Shown in pieces: positions 45,130 through 55,344 of a stretch of 64,000 bases of DNA. This stretch comes from Diplonema papillatum. Lineage: Eukaryota; Euglenozoa; Diplonemea; Diplonemida; Diplonemidae. Location of the stretch: the NCBI GenBank assembly GCA_030068145.1, contig JAPJBO010000142.1:186001-250000 (forward strand), written 5' to 3'. The notes below the pieces were generated by a model. The model made no database searches. It was not told where the DNA came from and worked only from the letters and a program-made list of their open reading frames with translations. Positions within the stretch are counted from its first letter, which is position 1. Each line of letters begins with the position of its first letter. Both the position numbers and the translations under genes were made by a program.

Positions 45130-45801
45130 CCCTCCCCCGTGTAATTGAGACATCAGAACACGCTTGTAATTGAGACACTTTTGGGGCTGAGGGCGGGGTG
45201 TCTCAATTACACGCGTTTAGGTTAGTGGACATGTACCAATGGGAGCACCACTGGATTGACACACTGCACGAATGTTCAGGAGAGGAACACGAAGAAACGC
45301 GCCCGTTGATGGTAGGTGTCAGGAAGATGCATCTGACTTTCTGACACTCGGTGTGCTTGCCTTGTTTCCAGATGTTGCATCTGGTACCAGGCCGGATCTG
45401 CAGTTGTTCTCGTGGGAATAAGTAGAAAGTCTTCGGTGGTTTGCATGTGATGAAGAGCGAGTTTTCACACGGTCAACTCCAACAACCGTGAACTTGTAAG
45501 CCGCAAATGATCAACCCCAGACTATAGAAGTCTCTTGCGCGAAAAGCAGGCAACCAAAGCTGTGACTTCGAAGTGCCTGCGATGCGGAGTCGACACCGGG
45601 AAGGAAAACAACAAAGCTCACTGCCGGCCAGCATCAGAAGAACATGATATCCTGGTGGAAAACGGTGTTTCCCCTTACAGGCCATCACATTGGGCTCGCT
45701 TTGTCAGGTAGGTGTCACCGTGCCACAATAGAAGTACATTAGCGCTTGAAATTGGGGCACTTGTGGGAAAATTACGAATAGGTGTCTCAATTGCACGGGG
45801 G
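45130..45801. mobile_element. inserted element, about 672 bp, short imperfect TIRs
   Basis: The left end (CCCTCCCCCGTGTAATTGAG) and the reverse complement of the right end (CCCCCGTGCAATTGAGACAC) match over about 20 bp. Both ends are flanked by TA. The element splits a repeat whose unsplit form exists at 46443-46535: GGTCCTTCAAAC.CT.ACTAC lies to the left and TTACT..AATAATTT.CCCCCGAC to the right. TGTCTCAATTACA and its complement recur inside. No protein is encoded; a 71-codon minus frame at 45473-45688 is not convincing. Confidence 0.7.
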
Positions 45802-46071
45802 TAGGTACTTACTAAAATAATTTGCCCCCGACCTACGCAAAGAACACTATATCATGCAGGGTCAAAACCTTGTGTCTTTTTAAAACGCTCCCGCAGGGGC
45901 CGATGGACCCCAAAAAAAAAAGTTGGAGTTTTTTTTTTTGCTCAACTTCATCAAAAATTACTGCAGAGTTTGTTCCAAAATTTTAAAATTCAAAAAACCC
46001 ATTTTTTTTCCGGATTTTTTTTTTTTGCCATTTTCAAAAAGACCCCAAGGTTTTGACCCTGCATGATATAT

Positions 46072-46441
46072 AGGTGCGCAGACCCGGACGCGGGTGGAGA
46101 CTGGGGAAAGTAATGCGACGCCCGCGTTGAGGTTCGAGGAGCGCACGTTTCGACGGGGCCCGGGCGGAAAAGAAGAAAGCAAGAAACAGGAAACAGCGTC
46201 GGCACGGGCGCACGGCCGGCATAAGGGAGGAAAATGAGGCGCTGGGGGCGCTGGCCGGGCAAGCCCGCTGGGCGGGCGGCGACGGCGCGGGCCGACGAGA
46301 GAAGGAGGCGGCCGGGGGCACCCGCCGGGAAACGGGGAGGGAGATGGCGGCCCGTTTGAAGCGCGAGCGAGACGCACGCATCAAAGTCGAGTTCCCGGGC
46401 CACGCCACGGAGCATGACGTGCGGCGGTACAACTTGGACAT
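46072..46441 (+). pseudogene. truncated duplicate of the J-protein gene 5' end
   Basis: About 370 bp nearly identical to 46753-47132, from AGGTGCGCAGACCCGGAC to GTGCGGCGGTACAACTTGGAC. That covers the upstream region, both candidate start codons and about 32 codons after the second ATG. It has small indels, including two extra G after GAGGCGCTGG that shift the frame between the two ATGs. It then switches abruptly to repeat sequence (ATCGTCGAGCATATCC). The J domain is absent, so it is not functional as a gene. Confidence 0.85.
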
Positions 46442-46569
46442 CGTCGAGCATATCCTGCAAAGCTGCCCCCCCTCGGTCCTTCAAACTCCTACTACTTACT
46501 AGCATAATTTACCCCCGACTTACGCAAAAATACTCGAGGGGCTGCCTTGTGCTCACTTCGAAGGAGGCT

Positions 46570-46745
46570 AGAGGGGGAGAAACAATACAACTACAAAATG
46601 GGTCTTTTTTGTTGAACGCTTACGCCCGCCACTAAACCCAGATTTACCTGTGTTTCGTGTGGGCTACAGCACATTTACCTCCTTTGATCTTTTGCAACTG
46701 GCAGCCTCCTCAAGTATTTCCTACAAAGCAGGTGCTTATACAAAA
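46570..46745 (-). repeat. S1 repeat, reverse copy next to the J-protein promoter
   Basis: Reverse complement of 17188-17350, ending CTACAAAGCAGGTGCTTATA followed by an A-run. The S1 copy lies directly upstream of the J-protein 5' region. Confidence 0.8.
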
Positions 46746-46928
46746 AAAAAAACACTAGGTGCGCAGACCCGGACCCGGGTGGGCCAAGAGAGGGCAGGCG
46801 GGGGAAAGAAATGCGACGCCCGCGTTGAAGTTCGAGAAGCGCACGTTTCGACGGGGCCCAGGCGGAAAAGAAGAAACACAACAAAGGAAAACGTCGGCAC
46901 GGGCGCACTGCCGGCCGAAGGGAGGAAA

Positions 46929-48080
46929 ATGAGGCGCTGGGCGCTGGCCGGGCAAGCCCGCTGGGCGGGCGGCGGCGGCGCGGGCCGGCGAGAGAAGGAG
47001 ACGGCCGGGGGCACCCGCCGGGAAACGGGGAGGGAGATGGCGGCCCGTTTGAAGCGCGAGCGAGACGCGCGCATCAAAGTCGAGTTCCCGGGCCACGCCA
47101 CGGAGCATGACGTGCGGCGGTACAACTTGGACAAGACCCCGGAGGAGCGAGTCCGACTCCGAAAGATGGGGGGGTTGCGCCAGTATGCAGACGCGAAAGG
47201 TGGGGTCGACCTGTGGGACTACTTCTACGGACGATTCGGTGGCCTGTCCGACGAGAGCGTCGTTTGGGAGTCGCATCAGCCGGGCTCGCTGAAGTCGAAG
47301 TGGGCAAGGCTGGCCGCGCGGCGGCGAAAACAGCGATTCCGCGGGAAAAGCACGCGATGGTCGGACGGCCACCGCACAGTCGGCGGCTTCCGGGCCACCG
47401 GCGGCCCGAAGACGGAGGCCAAGTCGACCGACAAAGGGAAAGAAGAGGAAGTGGAGTACGAAGAGATCGTGAAGGTGACCGTGCCGAACCCGTACCGCAT
47501 CCTGTCGCTGCCGCCCCACGCGTCGAAGAAGCACGCGGCGGACAACTACCGAAAACTCGCGAAGCAGTTCCATCCGGATGCTCCGAACGGCAGCGTCGAA
47601 AAAATGGCGGAAATCAACGATGCGTACGCCCTTGTTCGTCAGATCCTGAAGGAAGGCGGGCCCACTAAGAGTCGTACGGCTCGTGAGGGGACGGTGCACA
47701 CAACAGAGCATGCAGTGCGGTCGAAGCGCAAAAAATCTGCAGGAGGTGCCGAAAACTTTCGCAAAGAGGAAGAGGAGTTGGAGTTCGAGCTCAACAGCTT
47801 CGCTGCAGCGGAGCGCGCAGAGATGAGGCGGATGGCATACGAATTCCACAGCTCAGCCACAGCATCTGAAAGGCGCAGAGAAGCACGCGAGGAACGCCGC
47901 ATGCTCAAACTTGACGGCCTCCGCCCGCCGACGCTCGCACAAGAGCTCAATAACACCTTCCGCTTCCTGGTCGTTTTCTCTTTGGCGGGCATCGCCATTA
48001 TCAGCATCTTGACGCCGGACGCAAGGCGGGTAACCGTCCGTGACTCCGATGATCCCTGTGAACCCGCCCATCGGATATAA
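46929..48080 (+). CDS. J-domain (DnaJ/Hsp40) protein with C-terminal membrane anchor
   Basis: 383 aa from the ATG at 46929; the ATG at 47037 would give 347 aa. The J domain is at about residues 187-250, starting NPYRILSLPPHASKK, with the HPD tripeptide at 215-217 (QFHPDAP) and AEINDAYALV after it. HPD stimulates Hsp70 ATPase activity. The region at about 37-150 is conserved-looking and aromatic (GGVDLWDYFYGRFGGLSDES) but matches nothing I know. After the J domain is a charged helix. A single hydrophobic segment at about 343-361 (FRFLVVFSLAGIAIISIL) lies near the end, with a short tail. The Arg-rich N-terminus of the longer form could be a mitochondrial targeting signal (inference). It is likely a membrane-tethered co-chaperone of mitochondria or ER. 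Its 5' end is duplicated upstream. Confidence 0.8.
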   Translation: MRRWALAGQARWAGGGGAGRREKETAGGTRRETGREMAARLKRERDARIKVEFPGHATEHDVRRYNLDKTPEERVRLRKMGGLRQYADAKGGVDLWDYFYGRFGGLSDESVVWESHQPGSLKSKWARLAARRRKQRFRGKSTRWSDGHRTVGGFRATGGPKTEAKSTDKGKEEEVEYEEIVKVTVPNPYRILSLPPHASKKHAADNYRKLAKQFHPDAPNGSVEKMAEINDAYALVRQILKEGGPTKSRTAREGTVHTTEHAVRSKRKKSAGGAENFRKEEEELEFELNSFAAAERAEMRRMAYEFHSSATASERRREAREERRMLKLDGLRPPTLAQELNNTFRFLVVFSLAGIAIISILTPDARRVTVRDSDDPCEPAHRI

Positions 48081-48698
48081 CTTCTCGCGCGTCAGCGGAG
48101 ACCTCCTACAATTGTCAACTCATTCGAATCACGCGGCGTAGGACTTTCGCACAAATAACGCTAGATACAGCGCCGAAAAGTTGCACATTGACCCGGTTCA
48201 CCTGTATCTTTTCTGTAACAGAGGCGATTTTGCGAAGGTTATGCCGCGGAGGCAATCCGCTGCCGTCCTTGTGTTCCTGGATCGTGGCGGGTGTTGGGAT
48301 TCGCTTTGACCCCCGGGCCTGCATATTGGCCTCAACTTGATCTCCGGACTTCGCGAGGGTGAATGCCCTGTAAGCACTGCGCGCATCCATACCTGCTTGA
48401 CCAACCAGTCAGCTGTTATCGCCTCCCTCGCTGCGGAACGTCCTAACCAACAATGTACCCGTCCGCTAAAAAGTGGATTCGAATCAGGTCGCGCGGTGCC
48501 CTCGCGAATGGAGCCAATGTTGGGCACTGTTCCCTTTGGCTCTCCCTCATGCGACTGAAAAAAGAACAGAACAAAACTGGCGCTTGGGTTACTTCCCCTT
48601 CTCAGAAGTAGTAGCTTGCCGCGGTCCCTCATCACAGCAGGCGCCACGTTTTGCACGTTGCTGCAATTTCTCGGCAAGCACATTAGTGTGCAACAGAC
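48081..48698. other. intergenic, nothing supported
   Basis: No splice-bounded or family-like frame was found on either strand. Confidence 0.4.
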
Positions 48699-49086
48699 GT
48701 GCCTGTTCCCGGCGAGCTACGAGGGAACGAACCTGAAAGAGTGCCAACGCTACTCTTTCTACAACGTACATATATAAAGGTGTCACGGGATAAGCCGGCA
48801 GCCGCTGCTTAACGGTCAGGATCGCCCCCTCGAGCGACTGCTTCGGCAGAACAGCCGGCGCGAAAGCGCAACAAACGAAAAATGGAGCTGGATATCACCA
48901 GCCTATTATCACCGTCCTCGTCCGCTTTGAGATCGTCCTCGGACGACGTATTCAAATAACCCTAGCCTATGACAAATGCAAGCTTACCCCTGTGGTACCT
49001 GCATTTCAAGCTCACACTGCCCAACGGGGGCGGCCCTGAGATTACCCCCTCAGGTGACACCACTCTATCTTTAGCCATACTTCAAC
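48699..49086 (+). mobile_element. Cys/His element, internally deleted copy (388 bp)
   Basis: It keeps the 5' hairpins, the TATA box (TATATAAAGG, 48771) and CTTAACGG. It jumps straight to the last part of ORF1 (CAGGATCGCCCCCTCGAGCG at 48818, equal to 27604), then from the AACGG after ORF1 (48.0-fold equivalent of 27806-27814) directly to the 3' end. ORF2 and most of ORF1 are gone. The short acidic ORF1 tail here is in frame after RKRNKRK, unlike in the full copy. Identity over shared parts is very high, so the deletion or insertion is recent. From 49087 to 49386 nothing is seen. Confidence 0.8.
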
Positions 49087-49386
49087 TCTCTTGAGAATGG
49101 CTATCTCGAATGCGGTCCTTGCGGAGAGCACCACCCGACCTAAGCAAACTCGCGGCTAGAAAGGAAGAAGGCGGGCCATCGACGCTAGTGACAAGAGGTC
49201 TGGCTCATCAGATCCCACAGAGGGTATCACAAAGCCTGAGGTTCATTGCCAGGAATGTAACTGTTCTGAACCCAAACCGTGGACTGGTCTCAGGTGGCAC
49301 CTGAAAAAAATTTGCTCGCCCATACATACGGGATCGCCGGAACACAAAATAACAGCGGAACATCAGAAGAAAAAAGACAAGCAAAA

Positions 49387-51884
49387 ATGGCAGCCAAGTC
49401 GTCGCCGCCGCCCCCCCTCAGCCCCTCCGTCACGTTCGGAAGCGCCGGCCTCGGCGGCGTCGGCGCGTGGTGGCTCGTGCACCCTTTCAACACCATCGCC
49501 GTGCGCATGTCGCTCGCGAACGCCTCCGGCGGGGACGGAAAAATCCCGGTCAAGGAAAACATGTTCAAGTTCACCAGCAAAATTGTCAAAGCCGAAGGCG
49601 TGGGTTCGCTGTACAAGGGCATCGGTGCCGGCACACTCCGACAGGTCCGCTTTTCAACCCACCCTTCTTCAGACCGCACCCAACTGAGCCAGTCCACCCG
49701 TATTTCCTGGAACTGCATCGAATTGCCTGACTTATCACAGTCTATCAGCAGTCTATCGCAGATAGGCTGTCGTAGGCTATCACCGGCAAGCATGGTAATG
49801 CAGGCCATCGCTACAACTATTCTGCGTTCTAGCCTCAACGAGCATAGTCTATCAGCAGTCGATCAGCAGGGGGTGGACCGGCTCAACCCACTTGCTGAAC
49901 GGCAGGAGTTCAAGCCAGCCCATCGGTTGAAAACCAACCTACCGTAGTACGAGGGGTTAGTCCAACTCTTTCCGTTCGTGCGGGTGGGAGAATATCTTGC
50001 ATTTCGATGCAGGTCAGCTCCACGAACTACCCAGCCCCAAGTTAAAATGTTGGGTTGGTTACTGGCAACTGACAAAGCGGTCACTGGAAACACAATGCCG
50101 AAACCAAACAGATTTGAAAGCAAGATACGACCACATCAACCCGGCCGACCGTCAGTATCGCGAAAAACACCTCTTCCTCCCAAGAGAGTAAACACAGAGG
50201 GCCCCAGCCCCTCACGGGCGAACGTTCTTTTGCAGCAGAGCCTCGTACCCTCCACTTTTTTGTCGTAAAGACGCGGGGGCTAACCGGCAATTAACGTGCT
50301 GTGATAAAGGGCTTCTCTCCCCCCCACAACCACTCGCAGGTCTTGCTTTCTCATCCCCCTCTCTTGCTTTCCGTGTCCTGAGGCGCAACGATGGAAAATG
50401 TGGGGGTTTCCTTCGATAAAAAAAACGCGCGCAGCTAGTGTTTTCCTTTGCCTAACAAGTAACGTGATTGAATTAGCATCCCCCCCCCTTCCCCTCGTCG
50501 CAGGTGTTCTACGCGACGAGCCGCTTCGGGTTGTTCGAGACCTTCCGCGACTTCATCGCGTCGAAGAGAGACGGGAAAGTGGACTTCACGACGCGCATCG
50601 TGGCGGGAGCGGCCGGCGGTGCCTGCGCCGCGTTCATCTCGTGCCCTGCGGAGGTGTCGCTCGTCCGAATGGCCAACGACTCCGCGCAGCCTGCTGACAA
50701 GCGAAGGAACTACAAGAACGTTGTCGACGCGTTCCGCCGCATTTCGTCGGAAGAGGGCATCGGCGCCTTCTGGAGAGGCTCGACGCCTTTCATCACGCGG
50801 TGCGTCATCGTCGGCTGCTTCCAAGTCGGCACCTACGACCAGTTCAAGCAATACTTCAGCAAGTCCTTGGAGCTCCCTATCAACAGCGTGGCGAACGTCG
50901 CTATCAGTGCCAACCTCGCTTCTCTCATCTACTCGGTGTGCACTTTTTTCTTACATAAGCGCCAGCTTGAAAGGAAATGCTCGACGATGCTGCCCGACAA
51001 AGAACAGAAGGGATCCCAAGTGCTGTAACTACCGAACCACGTGTTGAACGGACGTGAGGTCATGCGGGTCTACCCCTACACGACAAATCACACAAACACA
51101 ACAGGTCAAAGTCCTGAGTAAGAAAACAACACACGGTGGTGTAAGCGAAGAACAAATCAGATTGTGTTTGTATTGTATTTGCCCCTTACCTCTATATTTC
51201 CCCCCTTCCATTCGGAGTCGAAGCAGCTACGTCGAGTATTTTACGAGCCACATGTTTGTACACACAGCGCGATAAACGTCGGGAACGAAGGAGATTGGAG
51301 ATTGGACTGTCAGGATTGCAACACAAGCTTCGAGTACGGCGCGCAAAAAGTGGTGCCCGACACGAAAATGTTCCTGAACCCGCCCCAAAAGGAAGCGCGC
51401 ATCCGAGGAAGAACGCCCCTTCCGCCGTGATGGCAGAATACCGTCCCAGCAGCGCCGTGGATATCGTAGTGTCAACACTTTTGTGTTATACGTACGTGTA
51501 TGCTAGATGTGTGCACACCCGAAACACACATCGTAAGGAAAAATAGGTTGCATCGCGTTCAGAATTGTGGCCCGCGCCGCATCCGTCAGTTGCTGGGTTG
51601 TCAGCGCACAAGTTTCCCAAAATAACTGAAAACAGTTCGTCACGATGCCGCTCGAAACATCGAAGAACCGAATGGCGTTCCAGCGGCCCGACCCAGTGAC
51701 CGGCCAGCTCCCGTACCGATCGATCGTGCAGACCCTCAACACCGTCATTCGCGTAGAAGGTGTCCGCGCTCTGTGGAACGGCTACTTCCCGTACTACGGA
51801 CGATGTGGCGGGCACACCGTCGGCATGTTCATTCTTGTCGAAGAAATCCGCCGCCAGTACAGAAACTACTACGACCTGTGGTGA
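49387..51884 (+). CDS. SLC25A11: mitochondrial 2-oxoglutarate/malate carrier
   Basis: Exons are 49387-49644, 50504-50935 and 51636-51884, all phase 0, giving 312 aa, the usual carrier length. The introns are 859 nt (GTCCGC...CGTCGCAG) and 700 nt (GTGTGC...GAAAACAG) and hold R2 and S2 repeats. It has three carrier repeats. The signatures are PFNTIAVR (repeat 1), PAEVSLVR (repeat 2) and PLETSKNR (repeat 3). PAEVxLxR and the ending GHTVGMFILVEE match the oxoglutarate carrier subfamily, where vertebrates have PAEVALIR and GPHTVLTFI. It exchanges 2-oxoglutarate for malate across the inner membrane. Odd point: repeat 1 has Asn and Ala where Asp and Lys are usual. The substrate is assigned by similarity only. 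A small minus-strand gene ends 25 bp downstream. Confidence 0.85.
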
Positions 51885-51908
51885 TCGTCCAGATCGGCTC
51901 CTCTGCCT

Positions 51909-52376
51909 TTAGTTGCCTCTTTTCTTGTACAATGCCACCAGGGGGGGCGACAATTTGATGGCTTGCGCAACAGCCGTGCCAACAACATCTGTTGTTTTCG
52001 ATCTCGAAGTGGCCTTGGGATCGTGCGAAGGTTGATTCAGTTGCAGTTGGATGGCAACGATTGGGAAGAACAGAAGCACCGAGATGACCGCCAGGTTTAT
52101 ACAGCCAGTCTTTGCTTGACCATAAGTGCCTGATTGGTTGCGAAGTCGCTGTTTAATCTATCCGGTAGCTGTTGTTGAAGTACACCAAGCAAGTTTGCAC
52201 ACACATCCACCAGTCCGAAGCGAGGACGAGCTAGCGTCCGCGTCATGCGCAATCCGCGATACGAAATCGGCCACGCCGCACAGCAACGACGGCGTTGTCT
52301 TCCTCTGCACTGCTTCTTCTGCGCAGCTTCCTTTTTCTGTTTTCTTCAACAGCTCTTTTCCTTTGTCTGTTGTCAT
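51909..52376 (-). CDS. possible two-exon gene with one membrane segment, about 137 aa
   Basis: Exon 1 is 52376 down to 52203 (58 codons from ATG, MTTDKGKELLKK...) and exon 2 is 52148 down to 51909 (79 aa and TAA). The donor is GTGTGC, the acceptor GATTAAACAG, both phase 0, and the intron is only 54 nt. Exon 2 has one clear hydrophobic helix (INLAVISVLLFFPIVAIQL) followed by a basic/polar tail ending ALYKKRGN. Exon 2 is convincing. Exon 1 is less so, because other frames are open there and the acceptor has no pyrimidine tract. It would converge on the carrier gene. Confidence 0.45.
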
Positions 52377-52713
52377 TTTTTGTGTCTAACAGGAACATGA
52401 AATTTGTCAAGAACAAAAAACAGATCGATGGCAGCGTATAAAATATCCTCACTCCCGTTAGATGAACAAAACAGGTTTGAAGAAAGTGCGCACAAACAAA
52501 GGCCGCAGCTAGCGCCGGGAGGGGGAAAAACATCTGCAGTCGGATAGTTTTTTTGTCCTCCCCGTCCAGTCCCTGTCAAAAAAAGCACGGCAAGCGCCTA
52601 CAGTACCTTGACGGCGACGAGAGAATGAGACCGCATTGGTTTGCGCAGGGGGCAGCTTCTCGAGCAGCGCCCATCCCGCTCAGACGCGGTTTAACGTTAC
52701 TCGCGGGATCCGT

Positions 52714-52896
52714 CTAGTTTAGTTTTGAAGGCTCGCAGTGTGGGTCTGGCCAGCACAAGTCGGATGGGTTACTTTGCGCCGATATTTGGTCCCACGGAGG
52801 CAAGCCCGCGCGCCGGCAGAAGGCTGCCGGCGCGTCACTGCTGCTGCCTGCACTCGGATCAGCCTCGGCCGAGCGACCGCCACGTCCGCCACTCAT
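52714..52896 (-). CDS. possible small ORF or exon, 60 aa
   Basis: ATG to TAG with GC-rich coding-like codons (MSGGRGGRSAEADPSAGSSS ... GLPPWDQISAQSNPSDLCW). It contains an 11-bp perfect GC hairpin (52809-52834, loop AAGG). An acceptor-like CTGCAACCTCCAG lies upstream, so a 5' intron is possible. No family is recognised. 52400-52713 has nothing. Confidence 0.35.
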   Translation of the reverse strand: MSGGRGGRSAEADPSAGSSSDAPAAFCRRAGLPPWDQISAQSNPSDLCWPDPHCEPSKLN

Positions 52897-52994
52897 GTAT
52901 CAACGTCTGTCCTGGAGGTTGCAGATACCACGTGCACGCACGTGTTCTCTGTTGTTTACCACCCCCACCCCCCACCCTCCAATTAGTGTGCACG

Positions 52995-53075
52995 AGGGAG
53001 TCCAAGTCTAGCTGGTGTTAAAAAGCGGGTGTCGGTGACTCGAGTTCACCCTCTTTTAACTCCAGCTTCTGAGGC
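52995..53075. repeat. foldback repeat, second copy
   Basis: Shares AAAAAGCGGGTGT and CCAGCTTCTGAGGCTGGAC with 43507-43624, but the hairpin is imperfect here (TCGGTGACTCGAGTTCACCC replaces the centre). Confidence 0.7.
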
Positions 53076-53411
53076 TGGACGCTTTCGTGTGAAGCAAAAT
53101 AGTTAAATACAGCAATAACAGGGATCAAACAGTCAGCCGTGCGGAAATAGGTGTGGACACTGAGAGTAACACTGGGTGCTGGCAGCACAGAACATTCACA
53201 CGGCGAAGCGAGACCGGTATGGCTCCGGAACGCAGTCTCCTCCCCTGGATGACGAACACCTCCCGTCTCTGCCCCGTTCACTTCCATCCGTTTTCCTATT
53301 CTAGAAAGGGCACGCGCGCTCTGGATCTAAAGGGCGACTTCACTTGTCACTTGTCATTCTTTTCCTTTATCGCTTCCGACCCTCTCACCCCTCCCCAACC
53401 CCCGCTCTGTT

Positions 53412-53564
53412 TCACCTAGCAACGACACAGCGCCGCGCTGCCTCCAAGGGCGAGCCGATCACGCTCAGGTTCTCTTCCGCGCAATTCAGTTCCCCCCTTT
53501 CGGAAAAAAAAGCCTCTTCCGTCAGCAACTTCGCAAAGAGGTGCCTTAGTCGAACTTCCTTCAT
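53412..53564 (-). CDS. possible terminal exon or small gene, 50 aa
   Basis: ATG to TGA, with a well-formed helical, charged product (MKEVRLRHLFAKLLTEEAFF then SERGEL.CAEENL...LEAARR). The frame stays open for another 42 codons upstream, so this may be the last exon of a longer gene. On the same strand, 53287 down to 53160 (MEVNGAETGGVRHPGEE...) is another plausible exon. I cannot link them. No family is recognised. Confidence 0.4.
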   Translation of the reverse strand: MKEVRLRHLFAKLLTEEAFFSERGELNCAEENLSVIGSPLEAARRCVVAR

Positions 53565-54318
53565 GTCTCCACCGGCATGCACAATCCGTTCCCCGCGCGG
53601 GGGGGGGAATCCCGGCAGTGGTTTTTGTGGACGGCCTTCTGAGGTGCGGACGGGCGGACGGTTGGTAGGCCGTGCACACCCAGTACTCAAGGGCTATCGG
53701 GGTTGATCAAAGTAGCTGTGGCTCACTCAGCTTGGACTTTGGCGGGGTTCTGATTCTGGCGAGGCTCTTGAGTGGAGGGACCGAAGCGTCCCTTCAGCGA
53801 GATAGGAAGCTTTATCGCGGACCTGTAATCGCGGGTTTTCTGACAGGCGGGAAGCATTGAAAGGAAGTGGCGTGGGTTCTTGGCCACGTGAAGCCGTCCG
53901 GTAGCAGACGTGCGTTGGTTTCCCTGTTTTGAGACAGCAGTCCGGCGAACGGCTGCCGTCCGCACTTTTTGGTGCGGACGGGCGGGGATAGGGGACGACG
54001 AAGGCCGGGGAGCCGGGGACAGTGAAGTAACGAAGCCTGCGAGCGGTGGGTGGTGATCCCTCCGAACAGCCCCCCTGGCCCTGGCCCACGCCTGATGCCG
54101 CAACCCCTTAACCCGGGGCGGCGCTTTGGCATGAGCCAGAAACTCAAGGGGAGCAGCGCGAGAGGTCTCCACCACGCTTCAAAGGCCCACACACTGCATG
54201 AGCTACTCTGCTACTCTGCTACACCGCACGGGAACAAAACTGAGTGAAAATGAAAAGTGCCCTGATCACGACGAACCTTCTACCAGGCCCTCTCTGAAAC
54301 ACAAAAGGCCCTGCAAAT
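53565..54318. other. intergenic, nothing supported
   Basis: GC-rich frames are open on the minus strand but lack splice support. A short GTGCGGACGGGCGG motif occurs at 53642 and 53971. Confidence 0.4.
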
Positions 54319-55344
54319 ATGTCGCCCGTAGAGCACATTCAGTGGAAGAACAAGTTTACCCTCGTGCAGATTCCGTTCGAGATGTACCTCGAAAAGTTTG
54401 TCCTTTTACTTTTTCTTTTGAAGCATGCCGAGACGTATCCGTATATGCGCACTTTTGAACTCGGCGACGCATCCTTACCGCAGAGCACAGCGCCAGAAAC
54501 GCGACCCGGCAAGCTCGGAGAGAGGCTGTCACCACCTGACTGAGGAAGATGTCCGCTCTGCAACTTTGTTCCTGATGAACATTACACGCTAACACGATGG
54601 CCTGGTTAGACACAGTTTTGCCTCCTCTCTCTCTCTCACCAAAACGAACAATTTGCAACACAACAGGTGGAGAACCTTCTGGCTGAACGTGAGCGCCCTT
54701 CCGATTGTGCCGTGGTGCTCGCCCATCTACTTCCTCTCCACACACATCAGACAGCGAAAAATGAACAACGAACTGGTATGCTTTTCTTGTCGCATAAGAC
54801 GGCGCATAATAATGAAGACACTAATGACTCATTGTGTGTACAGGACCACTCTCCTCACACACAACCGCTCACGCTCTGCTTGCCCACGATCGACGACACG
54901 GGTGGCAGCTGAGTCGGCTCAAGTGGCGAGCTCTGAGGCTCTGTCTTGGTTGCGTGCACATCTAAGCGGAGCTGCATCCTGGTGTTGTAGCCGTCGCGCG
55001 TAAGGCGGTGTGGGGGCCTGGCCAACCTCCTCATACAGGGCACATACCTTTCGCGACCGTGGATTGGACAGTCGGCATTACCGGCGCGGGTCCATTCACG
55101 AGAGTAGAAGCGAAAAGGCAAACGCGTGATTGAAGACTGACAACTCACAACTTGGCCGCAGCGCAAAGCAGCAGGATAACTGAGGTCAATAGATGATGAG
55201 AGCTCATCTCTTCTCATGTCATATTTCAAGTTCATTCGCTTCCCATTTCGTATATCCCCACTGCAACAACAACAGTCGCGCAACGACCTCTGGCCCAACG
55301 TTCAGCTCCCGCACTACAAGGGGCTCGGTATGACTGGTCCGTGA
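54319..55344 (+). CDS. small three-exon membrane protein, about 84 aa
   Basis: Exons are 54319-54395, 54667-54775 and 55276-55344. Intron 1 is GTTTGT...CAACACAACAG (phase 2) and intron 2 is GTATGC...CAACAACAACAG (phase 0). The product starts MSPVEHIQWKNKFTLVQIPF and has one hydrophobic helix in exon 2 (FWLNVSALPIVPWCSPIYFL), then a basic loop (IRQRKMNN) and a polar tail ending HYKGLGMTGP. An alternative donor GTATCC at 54435 fits the same phase and would add 13 mostly hydrophobic residues, but the added codons are T-rich, unlike the rest. Size and topology resemble small subunits of respiratory complexes, but I cannot identify one. Intron 2 carries an R3 repeat. Confidence 0.6.
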
